A stretch of 64,000 bases of DNA from Aquibium microcysteis (GCF_014495845.1 NZ_CP061080.1:485001-549000), one strand, 5' to 3'. Positions 8,977-18,698 are shown, counted from the first letter of the stretch. Numbers and translations are program-made. The notes: a model not told the origin generated them from the sequence alone.

Positions 8977-10158
8977 TCATTCGGGTCCGAAACCGGGGCT
9001 CTTGCGCGAGATGGTGAGCCGCGTCTCGGTAGCGGCGGGCCGGTAGGCCTCGATGCAGTTGCCGGGACCGTCGGTGAATTCCCAGACATGGCCGGTGGAA
9101 GTTCTCACGACGGTCGCCTCGCCGTCGTTCAGGCCGACGATCTGCACGAACGTCCCTTGCGCATCCACCCAGGTCAGGTTTCGGAATTCCCCCGTCGCGT
9201 TCACGAATTCCACCGTCACCGGTGCCCCGGGAAAGGACCGCTTGACGCCTTGCGGCCCGCAGGCGGGCGGGATCGTCATCGCCAGGGCGGGGTTCGCCGC
9301 TTCCGCGGCGAACCGGCGGCAATCGCCGAGGAAGGCGGCGAGCGATCCGCCGATGCCGGCGAGGTCGAGCCGCAGCGCAGCCGCTCCACGGGGGCCGTAG
9401 CGCAGTTCGGTCATGGCGGAAAACACCTGCCAGAGCCGGTCGTCGGCACCGGTGTCGAGCCGGAAACCGGCAAATCCTTCCGAGGATTCCGGAACGAAGC
9501 TCCGCGCCGGCACGGTCTGGCTCGCGCCGCGCGCGACGAAATCGATCGCCACGTCCGAGAACGGCGCGATGGCGCCGAGATCGGCCGCGATTTCGGCGGC
9601 GATCCGGCCGCCGCTCCCGCGGCTGCAGGTCGCCGAGAACCGCGACTGGTCCGTTTCCGCGACACTGAGGGACAGGCTCGCCGTCAGGCCGAAACTGCGG
9701 ACGTCGTCGACGTATCGCGCATAGTTCCAGCTGAAGCCGTCCGCATGGGCCGGGCCGTTCAGGCTCTGCGGGATGTCCCCGTCGGGGATGCCGGTCGGCT
9801 CCGGCGGCTGGACGAGCGCGACCGCGCCGGCGGGTGCCGTCTGCGGCGCGATGGTGAAGATCTGGTCCGGCGTTCCGGTGGTCGAATAGCGTGCGATCTC
9901 GCGCTGGTTGGCACCGAACACCCAGACGATGCCTTCGGCCGAAAGCTGCTCGACGACCCCGCCCGGCGGCATCGTCGCGTAGTATTCGAGCCCGCCCGTC
10001 CCGGGATCGAGCAGATAATAGTCGACGAGACCGCTCGTCGCGTTCTGCAGCCGGATCGTCACCGAGAACGCGTCGTCGTCGGCGGTCTGCGCCCGGACGG
10101 CCGTCGCAGGGCCGATCAGGCTCGCCAGGAGAGCGACGCACAGAAACATCTTCTGCAT
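8977..10158 (-). CDS. Exported protein with two VHL-beta-like units
   Basis: 393 residues. I prefer the ATG at 10158 because it places MQKMFLCVALLASLIGPATA directly as a signal peptide. An N-terminal beta unit (VTIRLQNATSGLVDYYLLDP to GIVWVFGAN) matches the unit in 8174-8929. The C-terminal unit (about residues 310-380) has the pattern of von Hippel-Lindau beta-like domains: VEFVNATGEFRNLTWVDAQG, then a Gly-rich turn, VWEFTDGPGNC and an aromatic end. A central region with four cysteines lies between them. It forms a likely two-gene minus-strand unit with 8174-8929 (47-base gap). The role is unknown. Confidence 0.7.
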   Translation of the reverse strand: MQKMFLCVALLASLIGPATAVRAQTADDDAFSVTIRLQNATSGLVDYYLLDPGTGGLEYYATMPPGGVVEQLSAEGIVWVFGANQREIARYSTTGTPDQIFTIAPQTAPAGAVALVQPPEPTGIPDGDIPQSLNGPAHADGFSWNYARYVDDVRSFGLTASLSLSVAETDQSRFSATCSRGSGGRIAAEIAADLGAIAPFSDVAIDFVARGASQTVPARSFVPESSEGFAGFRLDTGADDRLWQVFSAMTELRYGPRGAAALRLDLAGIGGSLAAFLGDCRRFAAEAANPALAMTIPPACGPQGVKRSFPGAPVTVEFVNATGEFRNLTWVDAQGTFVQIVGLNDGEATVVRTSTGHVWEFTDGPGNCIEAYRPAATETRLTISRKSPGFGPE

Positions 10159-10601
10159 GAAACAGTGCCCTCGGACCAAAGTCTAAGCCGTCACGCGACG
10201 AGGCGGAGAACGAAATCGGCGGCTATCTGCAGTTATCATCCACACGCCCCGCGAGCAGAACGTGTCCGCGACAGTCGATCCCCTCAGTCGAAAACGCTGG
10301 GACGTTACGTCAGGGGGCGGAAAATGGCGAGACCTATAGTGACGGATCGGTGCAAGAAATGCGTTTGACTTCCGGAGACGTCGCGCTTTACCCTGTGTCA
10401 TCGACTGTAGCGGAGAAGCCTGACAAGGGCTCCCGGGACGCGCGCTGCATCGAGCGCCCGTCGTGCCTGCTTTGTGTGTTGAACGAACGTCGTTGAGCGA
10501 AACTCAATGTCGGGCAGACCGGCTCGAATAGGGTCGGGCGGCAACGCGTCCGCTCGTCCCGTCGACAAGCCGGCAGGCTCCCCTGATCGTGCGGAGATAG
10601 C
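10159..10601. other. Divergent promoter region
   Basis: 443 bases between two divergent genes for exported proteins (10158 leftward, 10602 rightward). No gene or clear RNA is visible. Both promoters should lie here, but I cannot point to convincing -10/-35 pairs. Confidence 0.5.
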
Positions 10602-13600
10602 TTGCGCAACCGGGTTCAGTGCGTCGTCGCGGTCGTCCTGCTGGTCCTGGCGGTGCTTTGTCTCCCGACGCGCGCGCAGGAGGTCCGGGTCATGCTGCGG
10701 GTGGACAACCCGACGGCCGAGCCCCTCGCCGCCTATGCCGTGACGGCGCCGGACGCGGCACCGGTCGAACTGGCGCGGATCGAGGCGGGCACCGTGGCCG
10801 ACCTGCCGGTGGCGCCCGGCTGGCAGATCGCCTTCGCCGGCGCTGAGGGCTGGGTCGGCGCGTCCTACGTGGTCGGGGAGGCGACGAACCAGGCGGTCTC
10901 GTTGCCGATCCCGCCCGCCGCTGCGACCGCTCCTCCCCGGATCGGCGACGGCTCGGCCTTGGTGCGCTTCGAGAACCCGTCGGGCATGCGGCTGCAGATC
11001 CACCACGTGCTTCCCGACGGCAGTGCCGCGCCCTTCGTGGCGGCGGTGGATGCAGGCTTCTTCGTCGACGTCGCCGCCGAGGCCGGCGCGCTGATCGGCA
11101 TCTCCGACGGCAGCGCCTGGATCGGCGATCCGTACCGCGTCACCGGCCGGCCGCCGGAGGTCGTGACGATTCCGGTCGCGGCGGCGCCGCCGGCGGGGAC
11201 CGGGCCTCCCGCCGCGGCCGCACCGCGCATCGGCGACGGCTCGGCCATGGTGCGCTTCGAGAACCCCACGGCCATGCGGCTGCAGATCCACCACGTCCTT
11301 CCCGACGGCAGCGCGGCACCCTTCGTGGCGCAGCTGGAGGCGGGGTTCGCGATCGACGTCGCGGCCGAAGCGGGCGCGCTGATCGGCATCTCCGACGGCA
11401 GCGCCTGGATCGGCGATCCGTACCGCGTCACCGGCCGGCCGCCGGAGGTCGTGGCGCTTCCCGTCGCCCGGTCCGGGGAGGACCTTGGTCAGAACGCTGC
11501 GGCGGTGCGGATCGGCGACGGCTCGGCCGTCGTGCGGCTCGAAAATCCCTCGGCGCGCAAGCTCTTCGTCCACCACATCCTCGACGACGGCAGCGATGCG
11601 CCGCTGGTGGCCGAGATCGACGCCGGTTTCTTCCTCGACCTCCCGGCCCAGGCCGGCGCGATCCTGGGGATTTCCGACGGCGTCGACTGGATCGGTGGCC
11701 AGCACGTGGTGACCGGCGTCGCGCCGGAAATCCTGTCGCTGCCGCTTCCGGCCGCCGCGGCCGGAACGCTCCCCGGCCGGGTCGGCGACGGTTCGGTGAC
11801 GCTGCGCCTTGCCAATCCGACCGACCAGCCGCTCGGTGTCCACGTCGTCCCGGAGGACGGCGCCGAAACCCAGCTGGTCGCCGCGATCGACCCCGGTGCG
11901 ACGATCGATCTTCCCGCACAGGCCGGGTTCCGGATCGGCTTCTCGCCGGGTACGGACTGGTTCGGCGGCATCTACATGGTCACGCCGGAGCCGTTTCAGC
12001 AGCCGGTCCTTCCGCTTCCGCGGTCGTTCCTGGCGGGCGCCGGGTCGGCGCCGGTCGCCGTCACGAACGGCTTCGGCCAGGAACTCGGGATCTTCCTCCT
12101 GTCCGGCGACGAGTCCGAGCCGCTGGGATCCGTCGGACCGGGCGAGACGGTCGTCCTCATGGCCGACCCGGGCATGCGGTTCGGCTTCTCGCCCGGCGGC
12201 GACTTCCTGGGCGGCAATCTCGTCGTCGCCGGCCTGCCGGGCGAGGCGGTGACGCTGCCGCTCCCGCTCCGGACCGGCACCGGAAGCGTCACCGTGCGTG
12301 TCGTCAACCGCTCCGGCCGGGCACTGGCCGTCGTCGACGTGCCGGCTGGCGCGGATGGCGTGGCTGGCAATCTCGGCATCCTGCCGGATGGAGGCACCGT
12401 CGATGTCCTCGCCGATCCGGGCGTCCGGCTGGGATTTGCCGACGACCAGGGCTATGCCGGGGGTCATCATCTGGTCGGCCCCGACCCGATGCAGCAGATC
12501 GCGGCGCCGCTGCCGCTGACGACCGGCGACCGTTCGGTCGCGACGCGCCTCACCAACACGGGCGGGCAGGCGCTCGGCATCAGCGTCGTCGACGGGGCGA
12601 GCGCGGAGATGATCGGCAGCATCCGGGCCGGCGAGACCGTCGACCTCTTGTCGGGTCCCTGCACCATGCTCGGCTTCTCCTCCATGGAAACCTTCGAATG
12701 GGTCGGCGGCATGGTCCAGGTCTCGCGCGATCTGCGGCAGCAGGTCGACGTGCCGCGGCCGGACGACAGCGACCCCGGCAAATGCCTTCTCCTGACCGAC
12801 GCCCAGCTGCAGCTGGTGCTGGCGCGCCTCGCCGCCGACCAGGTCCGGCTGGCGGAGGAGGACAAGGCGAAGACGCGGTTCTGCTGGAAGGACACCTATG
12901 GCCGCGGCGTCGGCACCATCCCGCGCCTCTGCCCGGCGGGGCAGACCGAATCCACCGCCGGGCTCTGCTACGACGACTGCCGCGCCGGCTTCCAGCCCTT
13001 CGTGACCATGTGCGTCCCGACCTGTCCCGCCGGTTTCACCGACACCGGCCTCCATTGCCTGAAGCCCGCGCCCTACGAGCGCTCCGCCTTCGTCTGGAAG
13101 CTCGGCGACACGCCCTTCAGCCTGGACGACGCCCGTGCGCGCTGCCGCAGCAGCGCCGAAGGCCGGCGCTACGGCTGCGGGACCTACAATTCCAACACCA
13201 TCGTCTATTCGGAATGCCGGCCGGGCTACAGGACCGCACCGGTCGCCACCAGCCTCTGCACGCCGGTCTGTCCCGCCGGCACCATCGACATCGGCTTCTC
13301 CTGTCAGAAGACCACCTATGACCGCGGCGTCGGCAAGCCGATGCAGTGCGGCCCCGGCAAGGACCGCGACGCAGGCCTCTGCTACGACCGCTGCCAGCCC
13401 GGCTATGCCGGCGTCGGACCGGTCTGCTGGAACCAGTGCCCCGCGAAACTTCCGGTCAACTGCGGCGCGGGCTGCGCCGCCAACCAGGCCGAATGCGCCC
13501 TCAACGTTACCGACCAGGTGATCGGCCCGCTGATGACCGCCGCCAGCGTGACGCTGATCGCCGTCACCGCGGGCGGCGCGACCGGAGCCACCGCGGCGGC

Positions 13601-14054
13601 CAATGCCGCCCGCGCGGCGGCCTCGACGGCCGGCAAGACCGCCGGCCAGATCGCCGCGCGCTCCGCCGGCCGCGCCGCCGCAGAGGCCACCCTCAAGCAG
13701 CAGGTCATGGCCGCCCTCACGCGGGCGTCGACGAATGCCGTGGCGAGGGCCGTCGCGACCGACCTCGCCATCGACGTCGCCGTCTCCGCCGTCCTGTCCG
13801 GCTCGATCTACGGTGCCATGTCGGCCGAGGCCAAGGACGCGATGCGCGGCCAGGTCCGCGACGCCTTCGATGCGGGCTACGCGACGGGCGGCGAGATCGA
13901 TCCGAGGGTCGTCGATGCCGCCGTCGCCGCCGCGCTCGAAGGCGCCGAGCAGAGCGACCCGGCCGCCGATTTCCCCTGGGAATCGCTCGACCCCACGGGC
14001 GTGGCCGAGATCGTCCGCGCCTACAACCATCCGATCTGTGCGGACGTGAGATGA
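10602..14054 (+). CDS. Large exported protein: eight tandem beta repeats plus Cys-rich region
   Basis: 1150 residues from a TTG start preceded by CGGAGA. A signal peptide (CVVAVVLLVLAVLCLPTRA) is followed by eight tandem units of about 75-95 residues, each with the pattern GSxxVRxxNP, a short beta stretch, AGxxxDLxAxxG, xIGxSDGxxWIGG and a Pro-rich spacer (about residues 27-730). They resemble VHL-beta-like units in the two upstream minus-strand genes. Units 2 and 3 are almost identical even at DNA level. Then comes a region rich in Cys (about 760-970) with motifs such as RLCPAGQTESTAGLCYDDC and CPAGFTDTGLHC, and an Ala-rich helical, partly hydrophobic C-terminus. It likely functions at the surface or outside the cell. 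No known enzyme motif is visible. Confidence 0.75.
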   Translation: MRNRVQCVVAVVLLVLAVLCLPTRAQEVRVMLRVDNPTAEPLAAYAVTAPDAAPVELARIEAGTVADLPVAPGWQIAFAGAEGWVGASYVVGEATNQAVSLPIPPAAATAPPRIGDGSALVRFENPSGMRLQIHHVLPDGSAAPFVAAVDAGFFVDVAAEAGALIGISDGSAWIGDPYRVTGRPPEVVTIPVAAAPPAGTGPPAAAAPRIGDGSAMVRFENPTAMRLQIHHVLPDGSAAPFVAQLEAGFAIDVAAEAGALIGISDGSAWIGDPYRVTGRPPEVVALPVARSGEDLGQNAAAVRIGDGSAVVRLENPSARKLFVHHILDDGSDAPLVAEIDAGFFLDLPAQAGAILGISDGVDWIGGQHVVTGVAPEILSLPLPAAAAGTLPGRVGDGSVTLRLANPTDQPLGVHVVPEDGAETQLVAAIDPGATIDLPAQAGFRIGFSPGTDWFGGIYMVTPEPFQQPVLPLPRSFLAGAGSAPVAVTNGFGQELGIFLLSGDESEPLGSVGPGETVVLMADPGMRFGFSPGGDFLGGNLVVAGLPGEAVTLPLPLRTGTGSVTVRVVNRSGRALAVVDVPAGADGVAGNLGILPDGGTVDVLADPGVRLGFADDQGYAGGHHLVGPDPMQQIAAPLPLTTGDRSVATRLTNTGGQALGISVVDGASAEMIGSIRAGETVDLLSGPCTMLGFSSMETFEWVGGMVQVSRDLRQQVDVPRPDDSDPGKCLLLTDAQLQLVLARLAADQVRLAEEDKAKTRFCWKDTYGRGVGTIPRLCPAGQTESTAGLCYDDCRAGFQPFVTMCVPTCPAGFTDTGLHCLKPAPYERSAFVWKLGDTPFSLDDARARCRSSAEGRRYGCGTYNSNTIVYSECRPGYRTAPVATSLCTPVCPAGTIDIGFSCQKTTYDRGVGKPMQCGPGKDRDAGLCYDRCQPGYAGVGPVCWNQCPAKLPVNCGAGCAANQAECALNVTDQVIGPLMTAASVTLIAVTAGGATGATAAANAARAAASTAGKTAGQIAARSAGRAAAEATLKQQVMAALTRASTNAVARAVATDLAIDVAVSAVLSGSIYGAMSAEAKDAMRGQVRDAFDAGYATGGEIDPRVVDAAVAAALEGAEQSDPAADFPWESLDPTGVAEIVRAYNHPICADVR

Positions 14055-14089
14055 CACATGGCCTGGAACGCAAGCCAGCGGAGCACACC

Positions 14090-14869
14090 ATGAGACCCTA
14101 CGCCTCCTTCCTGCTCTATCTTCTCGCCGCCCTGGCGCTCGGCCTGTCGGTCCCGGCCGCCCTGGCGCAGTCCGTCACCATCCAGAACCGCTGGACGTCG
14201 GCTTTTCTCGCCGACGCCGGCGGGGTGGCGCTGCTTCCCGGACCGGACGGGCAGGCGACCATCTGGATCGCCGAACTCGTCGAGGGGACGGACCATGCCC
14301 GCCTGCGCAACGCCGCGAGCGGCAACTATCTCCACGTCGAGTACGGCGTGCTGCAGGCCGGCCCGGTCGACCCGGGCTGGTGGTCGGCGATGTGGATCCA
14401 GGAGAGCGTCGACGGTCAGCACGTGCGCATCCGCAACCGCTTCCGGCCCGACCAGTATCTCACCAACGAGACGGGCCCCGTCATGGCCGCGGCCGTGCAG
14501 CCCGGCTGGTATTCCGCCATGTGGATCGTCGCGCCCGCCGGCGGGCCGGCCCCGGCAGGAGCCGCGCCGGTCGCCGCCGCCCCGCTGCCGCAGGGCGGTG
14601 GCGCGCTCCCCCCGGCGCAGCCGGCGGCCGGCGTGCCGCTGATCCAGCTCTACGTCCAGAACTTTTCCGCCGCGCCCATCGACGTCTTCCTCGACGTTCC
14701 GAACGCCGATCCGGCCTATGTCCAGACCGTCGGTCCGGGGCAGCAACTGGTCCAGATGGCGCCGCCGGAGACGCTCTGGGCCCTGGCGCAGAACGACGAG
14801 TGGGTCGGCGACTACCGGCTCTCGGCCTCCGCCGTCCAGGTCATCCGCTACCGCGAGGCCGCCCGATGA
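14090..14869 (+). CDS. Exported protein with beta-trefoil-like and beta-repeat domains
   Basis: 259 residues from ATG 14090, which gives a clear signal peptide (SFLLYLLAALALGLSVPAAL). Residues 30-145 contain repeated beta units (VTIQNRWTSAFLADAGG, ARLRNAASGNYLHVEYG, VRIRNRFRPDQYLTNETG) with SAMWI repeats, as in fascin/ricin-type beta-trefoils. A Pro/Ala linker then leads to a single copy of the repeat type found in the preceding gene (IQLYVQNFSAAPIDVFLDVP). It follows 10602-14054 by 35 bases and its stop overlaps a possible upstream ATG of the next gene, so the group is probably one operon. Confidence 0.7.
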   Translation: MRPYASFLLYLLAALALGLSVPAALAQSVTIQNRWTSAFLADAGGVALLPGPDGQATIWIAELVEGTDHARLRNAASGNYLHVEYGVLQAGPVDPGWWSAMWIQESVDGQHVRIRNRFRPDQYLTNETGPVMAAAVQPGWYSAMWIVAPAGGPAPAGAAPVAAAPLPQGGGALPPAQPAAGVPLIQLYVQNFSAAPIDVFLDVPNADPAYVQTVGPGQQLVQMAPPETLWALAQNDEWVGDYRLSASAVQVIRYREAAR

Positions 14870-14904
14870 GCCCCGTGCAGACAGCCGAGAGAAGGATCGT
14901 CCCG

Positions 14905-16449
14905 ATGGCAGGAACCCGTTTGATCGTCGTCGCCGCCGGCCTGCTCGCATGGGCGGGCAGCGCCGCCGCCGCCGTGTCCGAGACCCCTTCGGCGCGCGCC
15001 GACCGTCCGGGGGGAGGGGAGAAGACCTTCGCCGTTCGGCCCGTCGACGACGGCTCCTTCCAGGTCGCCCTGAAACTCTTCAAGAAGCCGCCGCGCCCCG
15101 CCGCGCCGGATCCGAACGCGGTGCCGATGGCCCCGATGACGCACCATTACGGCCCCGCGCCGGCACTTCCGAACGACGTGCCGGGCGCCAACGCCCTGCC
15201 GGCGCCGAATGCGCTGCCCGCGCCCAGCGCGCTGCCTGCGCCCGCCGCCGCCGCGCCGGCGCCGAACGTTCTGCCTGCCCCGGCCGCGGCACTGCCTGCA
15301 CCGAACGCCCTTCCGGCCCCGGGCGCGGTGCCCGCGCCGAACCTCCTGCCTCCGCCCAACGCCCTGCCGGCCGCGGCCGCCGTGCCGGCCGGTCCGGCCG
15401 CCGCGGCGCCGGCATCCGGACCGGCCAGTGCCGCGGCGGCTCCGGCGGGCGGGGCCGGCGATGGCGCCGCGCCTGCCCTCCTTCCTCCCAACACCGTTCC
15501 ATGGGGCGGCGTCGGCAACGTCGGCGGCTTGCAGCCCCCGCCTGCCGCGCTGCCAGCGCCCGGCGCCCTTCCCGCGCCGGTGCAGGCCGCGCTGCCGGCA
15601 CCGGGCGCCCAGCCTGCGCCCGGCGGCATCTACACCGCCGGTCCCGCCAACCCGGCGGGCCAGGCCGCGCCCGCGCCGGCCGCGCTGCCGGCACCGGGCG
15701 CCCAGCCTGCGCCCGGCGGCATCTACACCGCCGGTCCCGCCAACCCCGCGGGCCAGGCCGCGCCCGCGCCGGCCGCGTTGCCCGCACCGGGCGCCCAGCC
15801 TGCTCCCGGCGGCATCTACACCGCCGGTCCCGCCAATCCCGCGGGCCAGGCCGCGCCCGCGCCGGCCGCATTGCCCGCACCCGGAGCCGCGCCGGCGGGC
15901 GGCGGCGTGAACGTCGGCATCTATGCCGGCGCCCCGCCGGCCCCCGGCGGCCAGGCGGCACCCGTCGCAGGCGGCGGTCTGCCGGCCCCGGGCGGTCAGG
16001 CGGCGCCCGTCGCGGGCGGCGGCCAGCCGGTTCCTGGAGCACAGGCGGCACCCGTCGCAGCCGGCGCCCCGCCGGCCCCCGGCGGCCAGGCGGCACCCGT
16101 CGCAGGCGGCGGCCTGCCGCCGGCTGGCGCTCTCAATGCCAACGCCAATGCCGTGCCGGGCGGCGGCCTGCCGCCCGCCAATCCGGGCGGCGCCGTTGCC
16201 GCCGGTAACGGCGTGAACTTCTACGTGCCCCCGGCCGGCATGCCGCGTGTCCAGCGGCCCAATTATCTGAAGCGTGCCGTCCTCGGGACCGGCACGGTGA
16301 TCGTGGTCACCGGTCTCGCCGCCACCGCGACCTTCGGCCTCGAGCGGGGCGGGGTCGTCGACATGGGGCCGGACGTGAAGGCGGCGTTCGACGACGTCGA
16401 GAAGGGCTTCGAGACGGCGATCGAGGAAGTGAAGAAGCTCGTCGAATAG
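14905..16449 (+). CDS. Exported Pro/Ala/Gly-rich repeat protein with C-terminal membrane anchor
   Basis: 514 residues from ATG 14905, chosen because GAGAAGGA precedes it and a signal peptide starts there; an upstream in-frame ATG at 14866 overlaps the previous stop and cannot be excluded. Most of the protein is low-complexity (LPAP, APGGQAAPV, NALPAP), including three tandem 31-residue units around residues 229-321. Near the C-terminus a hydrophobic helix (AVLGTGTVIVVTGLAATATF) is followed by a short charged amphipathic tail (DDVEKGFETAIEEVKKLVE). It looks like an extended spacer or wall-spanning protein. Function unknown. Confidence 0.65.
   Translation: MAGTRLIVVAAGLLAWAGSAAAAVSETPSARADRPGGGEKTFAVRPVDDGSFQVALKLFKKPPRPAAPDPNAVPMAPMTHHYGPAPALPNDVPGANALPAPNALPAPSALPAPAAAAPAPNVLPAPAAALPAPNALPAPGAVPAPNLLPPPNALPAAAAVPAGPAAAAPASGPASAAAAPAGGAGDGAAPALLPPNTVPWGGVGNVGGLQPPPAALPAPGALPAPVQAALPAPGAQPAPGGIYTAGPANPAGQAAPAPAALPAPGAQPAPGGIYTAGPANPAGQAAPAPAALPAPGAQPAPGGIYTAGPANPAGQAAPAPAALPAPGAAPAGGGVNVGIYAGAPPAPGGQAAPVAGGGLPAPGGQAAPVAGGGQPVPGAQAAPVAAGAPPAPGGQAAPVAGGGLPPAGALNANANAVPGGGLPPANPGGAVAAGNGVNFYVPPAGMPRVQRPNYLKRAVLGTGTVIVVTGLAATATFGLERGGVVDMGPDVKAAFDDVEKGFETAIEEVKKLVE
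15590..15870 (+). repeat. Three tandem copies of a 93-bp coding repeat
   Basis: Three consecutive 93-bp units encode 31 residues each, containing LPAPGAQPAPGGIYTAGPAN then PAGQAAPAPA. The copies differ at only a few positions (for example GCG CTG against GCG TTG), which points to recent expansion or homogenisation inside the gene at 14905-16449. Confidence 0.85.
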
Positions 16450-16503
16450 GGCGGCCCCGTGCCGCCCGCCGGCGGCGGCCGGTCTCATGGAGAAAGGTCG
16501 ATC

Positions 16504-17445
16504 ATGCCGATGCTGCGAAACGCGCTCGTCCTGCTGCTTGCCGCCCTGCCGGTCTGTGCCTTGGCGGCGGTCGGACCCGGCCCGACCGAGGTCGAACCGT
16601 TCGTCATCCCGCCGTCGGCGGCGATCCGGGAGGCCGTCGATCCGATCGGTGCGGATCGCGGCAGCTACCGCGTCGCCCAGACGGGCGCCTTCCGCTTCCT
16701 GAGCCGGATACCGACGCCGCGTGCCCGCGTGCCGAAGCCCGCTCCCCCGCCGCGAATTACGCCGGGCGCCCGGCTGTTCCTGAATCTGCCCCCGCCGAAG
16801 CCGGCCGATCTCGGCGCGGCCGGCACGCTCGGCGCACGCATTGCCGCGCTCCTTCCGAAATCGCTGCAGCGTCTGCCGCGCCCCTCCTTCGCCCGGCTCG
16901 CCCGCAACGCGTCCGACGGCGCTGCGGGCGCCGGCCCGCGCGGCCTCCCGTCGCCCGGCGCAGGCCCCCGCGCCACCGACGCCGCGCTGGCCGACCTGCC
17001 CGACGTCGCCGCCGCGCCATCCAGGCGGCGCGTCGATCCCCGGCGTCTCGCCAAGGAACTCGGCCTCTTCGGCGGCCTCGCCGCGGTCGGGCTCGCGCCC
17101 GGCTACATCGTCCAGGCGGCCTATGACGACAATCTGGTCGCCGCCACCGGCGGCTTCGTCGCCGGCACCGACCGGCCCGACCGTTTCATCGGCTCCGCCG
17201 GGGACGACACCTTCTACGGCGGGCTCGGCGACGACAGCTACGAGGGCGGCAGCGGCGTCAACCTGGTCGAATATGACGGCGCCGCGTCCGACTACCGCAT
17301 CCTGCGCCAGCCGAACGGCAGCGTCACCGTCTTCCACCCGACCTTTGGCATCGACACCCTGATCGGCATCGACGCGCTGTGGCTGCGCGGCGAATCCCGC
17401 CGCCACGACCTCCGTGCCCTCGCGCCTCCGCCCGGTGGCGGCTGA
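16504..17445 (+). CDS. Exported protein with an RTX-like calcium-binding segment
   Basis: 313 residues with a signal peptide (MLRNALVLLLAALPVCALAA) and a Pro/Arg-rich middle. Residues about 222-262 carry a hemolysin-type calcium-binding pattern, GSAGDDTFYGGLGDDSYEGG followed by SGVNLVEYDG, then a short beta-rich end (DYRILRQPNGSVTVFHPTFG). A single short RTX stretch usually stabilises secreted proteins upon calcium binding. It closes the set of exported repeat proteins begun at 10602. Specific function unknown. Confidence 0.65.
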   Translation: MPMLRNALVLLLAALPVCALAAVGPGPTEVEPFVIPPSAAIREAVDPIGADRGSYRVAQTGAFRFLSRIPTPRARVPKPAPPPRITPGARLFLNLPPPKPADLGAAGTLGARIAALLPKSLQRLPRPSFARLARNASDGAAGAGPRGLPSPGAGPRATDAALADLPDVAAAPSRRRVDPRRLAKELGLFGGLAAVGLAPGYIVQAAYDDNLVAATGGFVAGTDRPDRFIGSAGDDTFYGGLGDDSYEGGSGVNLVEYDGAASDYRILRQPNGSVTVFHPTFGIDTLIGIDALWLRGESRRHDLRALAPPPGGG

Positions 17446-17741
17446 GGCCGGGGCGTCGCCGCTGCCCGGGGGACGCGACCCGGCAGCATCGTCCCCGGCA
17501 GCGTCCAGGCGGCGCCGGCCAGCCGGGCCATCGGCGACCGGGGCGCTGCGAACGGACATGGGAGAGCTGCTGGCGGTCGGGTCACGAACGTCGCAAAAGG
17601 ATGGTCGTGCCACCTCCGTGCCTGCAGAGCCGGGCCATCGAACGCTTCCCCCGTTCGGGTGCGGCGACACGCATGCATCTGCTTCTGCATCGCGTCCCGA
17701 ATACCGTATCCCATGTCGGAACGTGCCGCTCGGATGTGGTC

Positions 17742-18698
17742 CTAGAACAGCAACCCCTTGCGCAGCATCCCGTGGACGCCCTTTTCGCCGTTGACGGTTT
17801 GCGTCACGTGGAAATCCACGGCCAGCGAGCAGCTCTTGTAGGCATCGCCGCGCGACCAGCCGGTGCGTTCGCAGATGAAGGCGATCATCTCGAGCACCGC
17901 CTCGCGCATGGCGACGTCCAGGTCCTCATCGATGCCCATGCTCAGATAGTGGGTGGGCGTCTCCGCGCGGGGAAAACGAAGCTTCGGGTTTTCCGCGCCG
18001 CCGCCCTTGTGCAGGACGAAGGTGAAGGTGCCCGTCAGCGAGGTTTCGAGCGCGGTCACGCAGACCTCGCCGTCGCCCTGCACGCCATGCCCGTCGCCGA
18101 CGATGAAATTCGCGCCTGGAACCCAGACGGGCAGGAACAGCGTGCTTCCCGCCGTCAGTTCCTTGTTGTCGAGATTGCCGCCGAAGTCGCGCGGCTCCTT
18201 GGTCGACAGCGGTCCGTAGGACGGCTTCGGTCCGCTCGCCATGACCCCGAAGAACGGCGCCAGCGGCAGTTCCGGTCCCCAGGGCAGCGTGCAGGTGCGC
18301 TTCTCCATGTCGATGGGGATGTAGCTCAGTTCGCGATAGGGGAAGGCGTCGGGCACGGTGCCGGCGAGCGGCCGGAACAGGCAGTAGCCCCAGTTCATGC
18401 CGAGTTCGATCCGGTCGATGCGCACCTCCAGCATGTCGCCGGGCTCGGCGCCCTCGATCGCGACGGGGCCGGTGACGATGTGCGGTCCCGTCCCCGGCGG
18501 AACGGCGGCGAGGATGTCGGTGAGGCCGGCCGGCATGTCGAAGCCGGATCCGGCCGGCGGCAGCGCGTGTTCGTTGCCCGACACCGTCTGGATCGTCACC
18601 GTGTCTCCCGACCGGATGGTCAGCACGGGCGGAAAACTGCCGTCCAGCACGCCGCGGCGGATGGTGAGCGGGGTCGCGTCGAGTGTATGGATCGCCAT
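17742..18698 (-). CDS. Acetamidase/formamidase family protein
   Basis: 318 residues, the usual length for the FmdA/AmdA family, which hydrolyses short amides to ammonia and an acid in the cytoplasm. Landmarks include TVSGNEHALPPAGSGFDMP near residue 40, GPHIVTGPVAIEGAEPGDML near residue 70, the FFGVMASGP segment and VPGANFIVGDGHGVQGDGEV near residue 195. Start ATG at 18698. It is the last gene of the minus-strand operon that carries a peptide-type importer and two amidases, which suggests the operon imports and deaminates amides, with this enzyme acting late. Confidence 0.88.
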   Translation of the reverse strand: MAIHTLDATPLTIRRGVLDGSFPPVLTIRSGDTVTIQTVSGNEHALPPAGSGFDMPAGLTDILAAVPPGTGPHIVTGPVAIEGAEPGDMLEVRIDRIELGMNWGYCLFRPLAGTVPDAFPYRELSYIPIDMEKRTCTLPWGPELPLAPFFGVMASGPKPSYGPLSTKEPRDFGGNLDNKELTAGSTLFLPVWVPGANFIVGDGHGVQGDGEVCVTALETSLTGTFTFVLHKGGGAENPKLRFPRAETPTHYLSMGIDEDLDVAMREAVLEMIAFICERTGWSRGDAYKSCSLAVDFHVTQTVNGEKGVHGMLRKGLLF

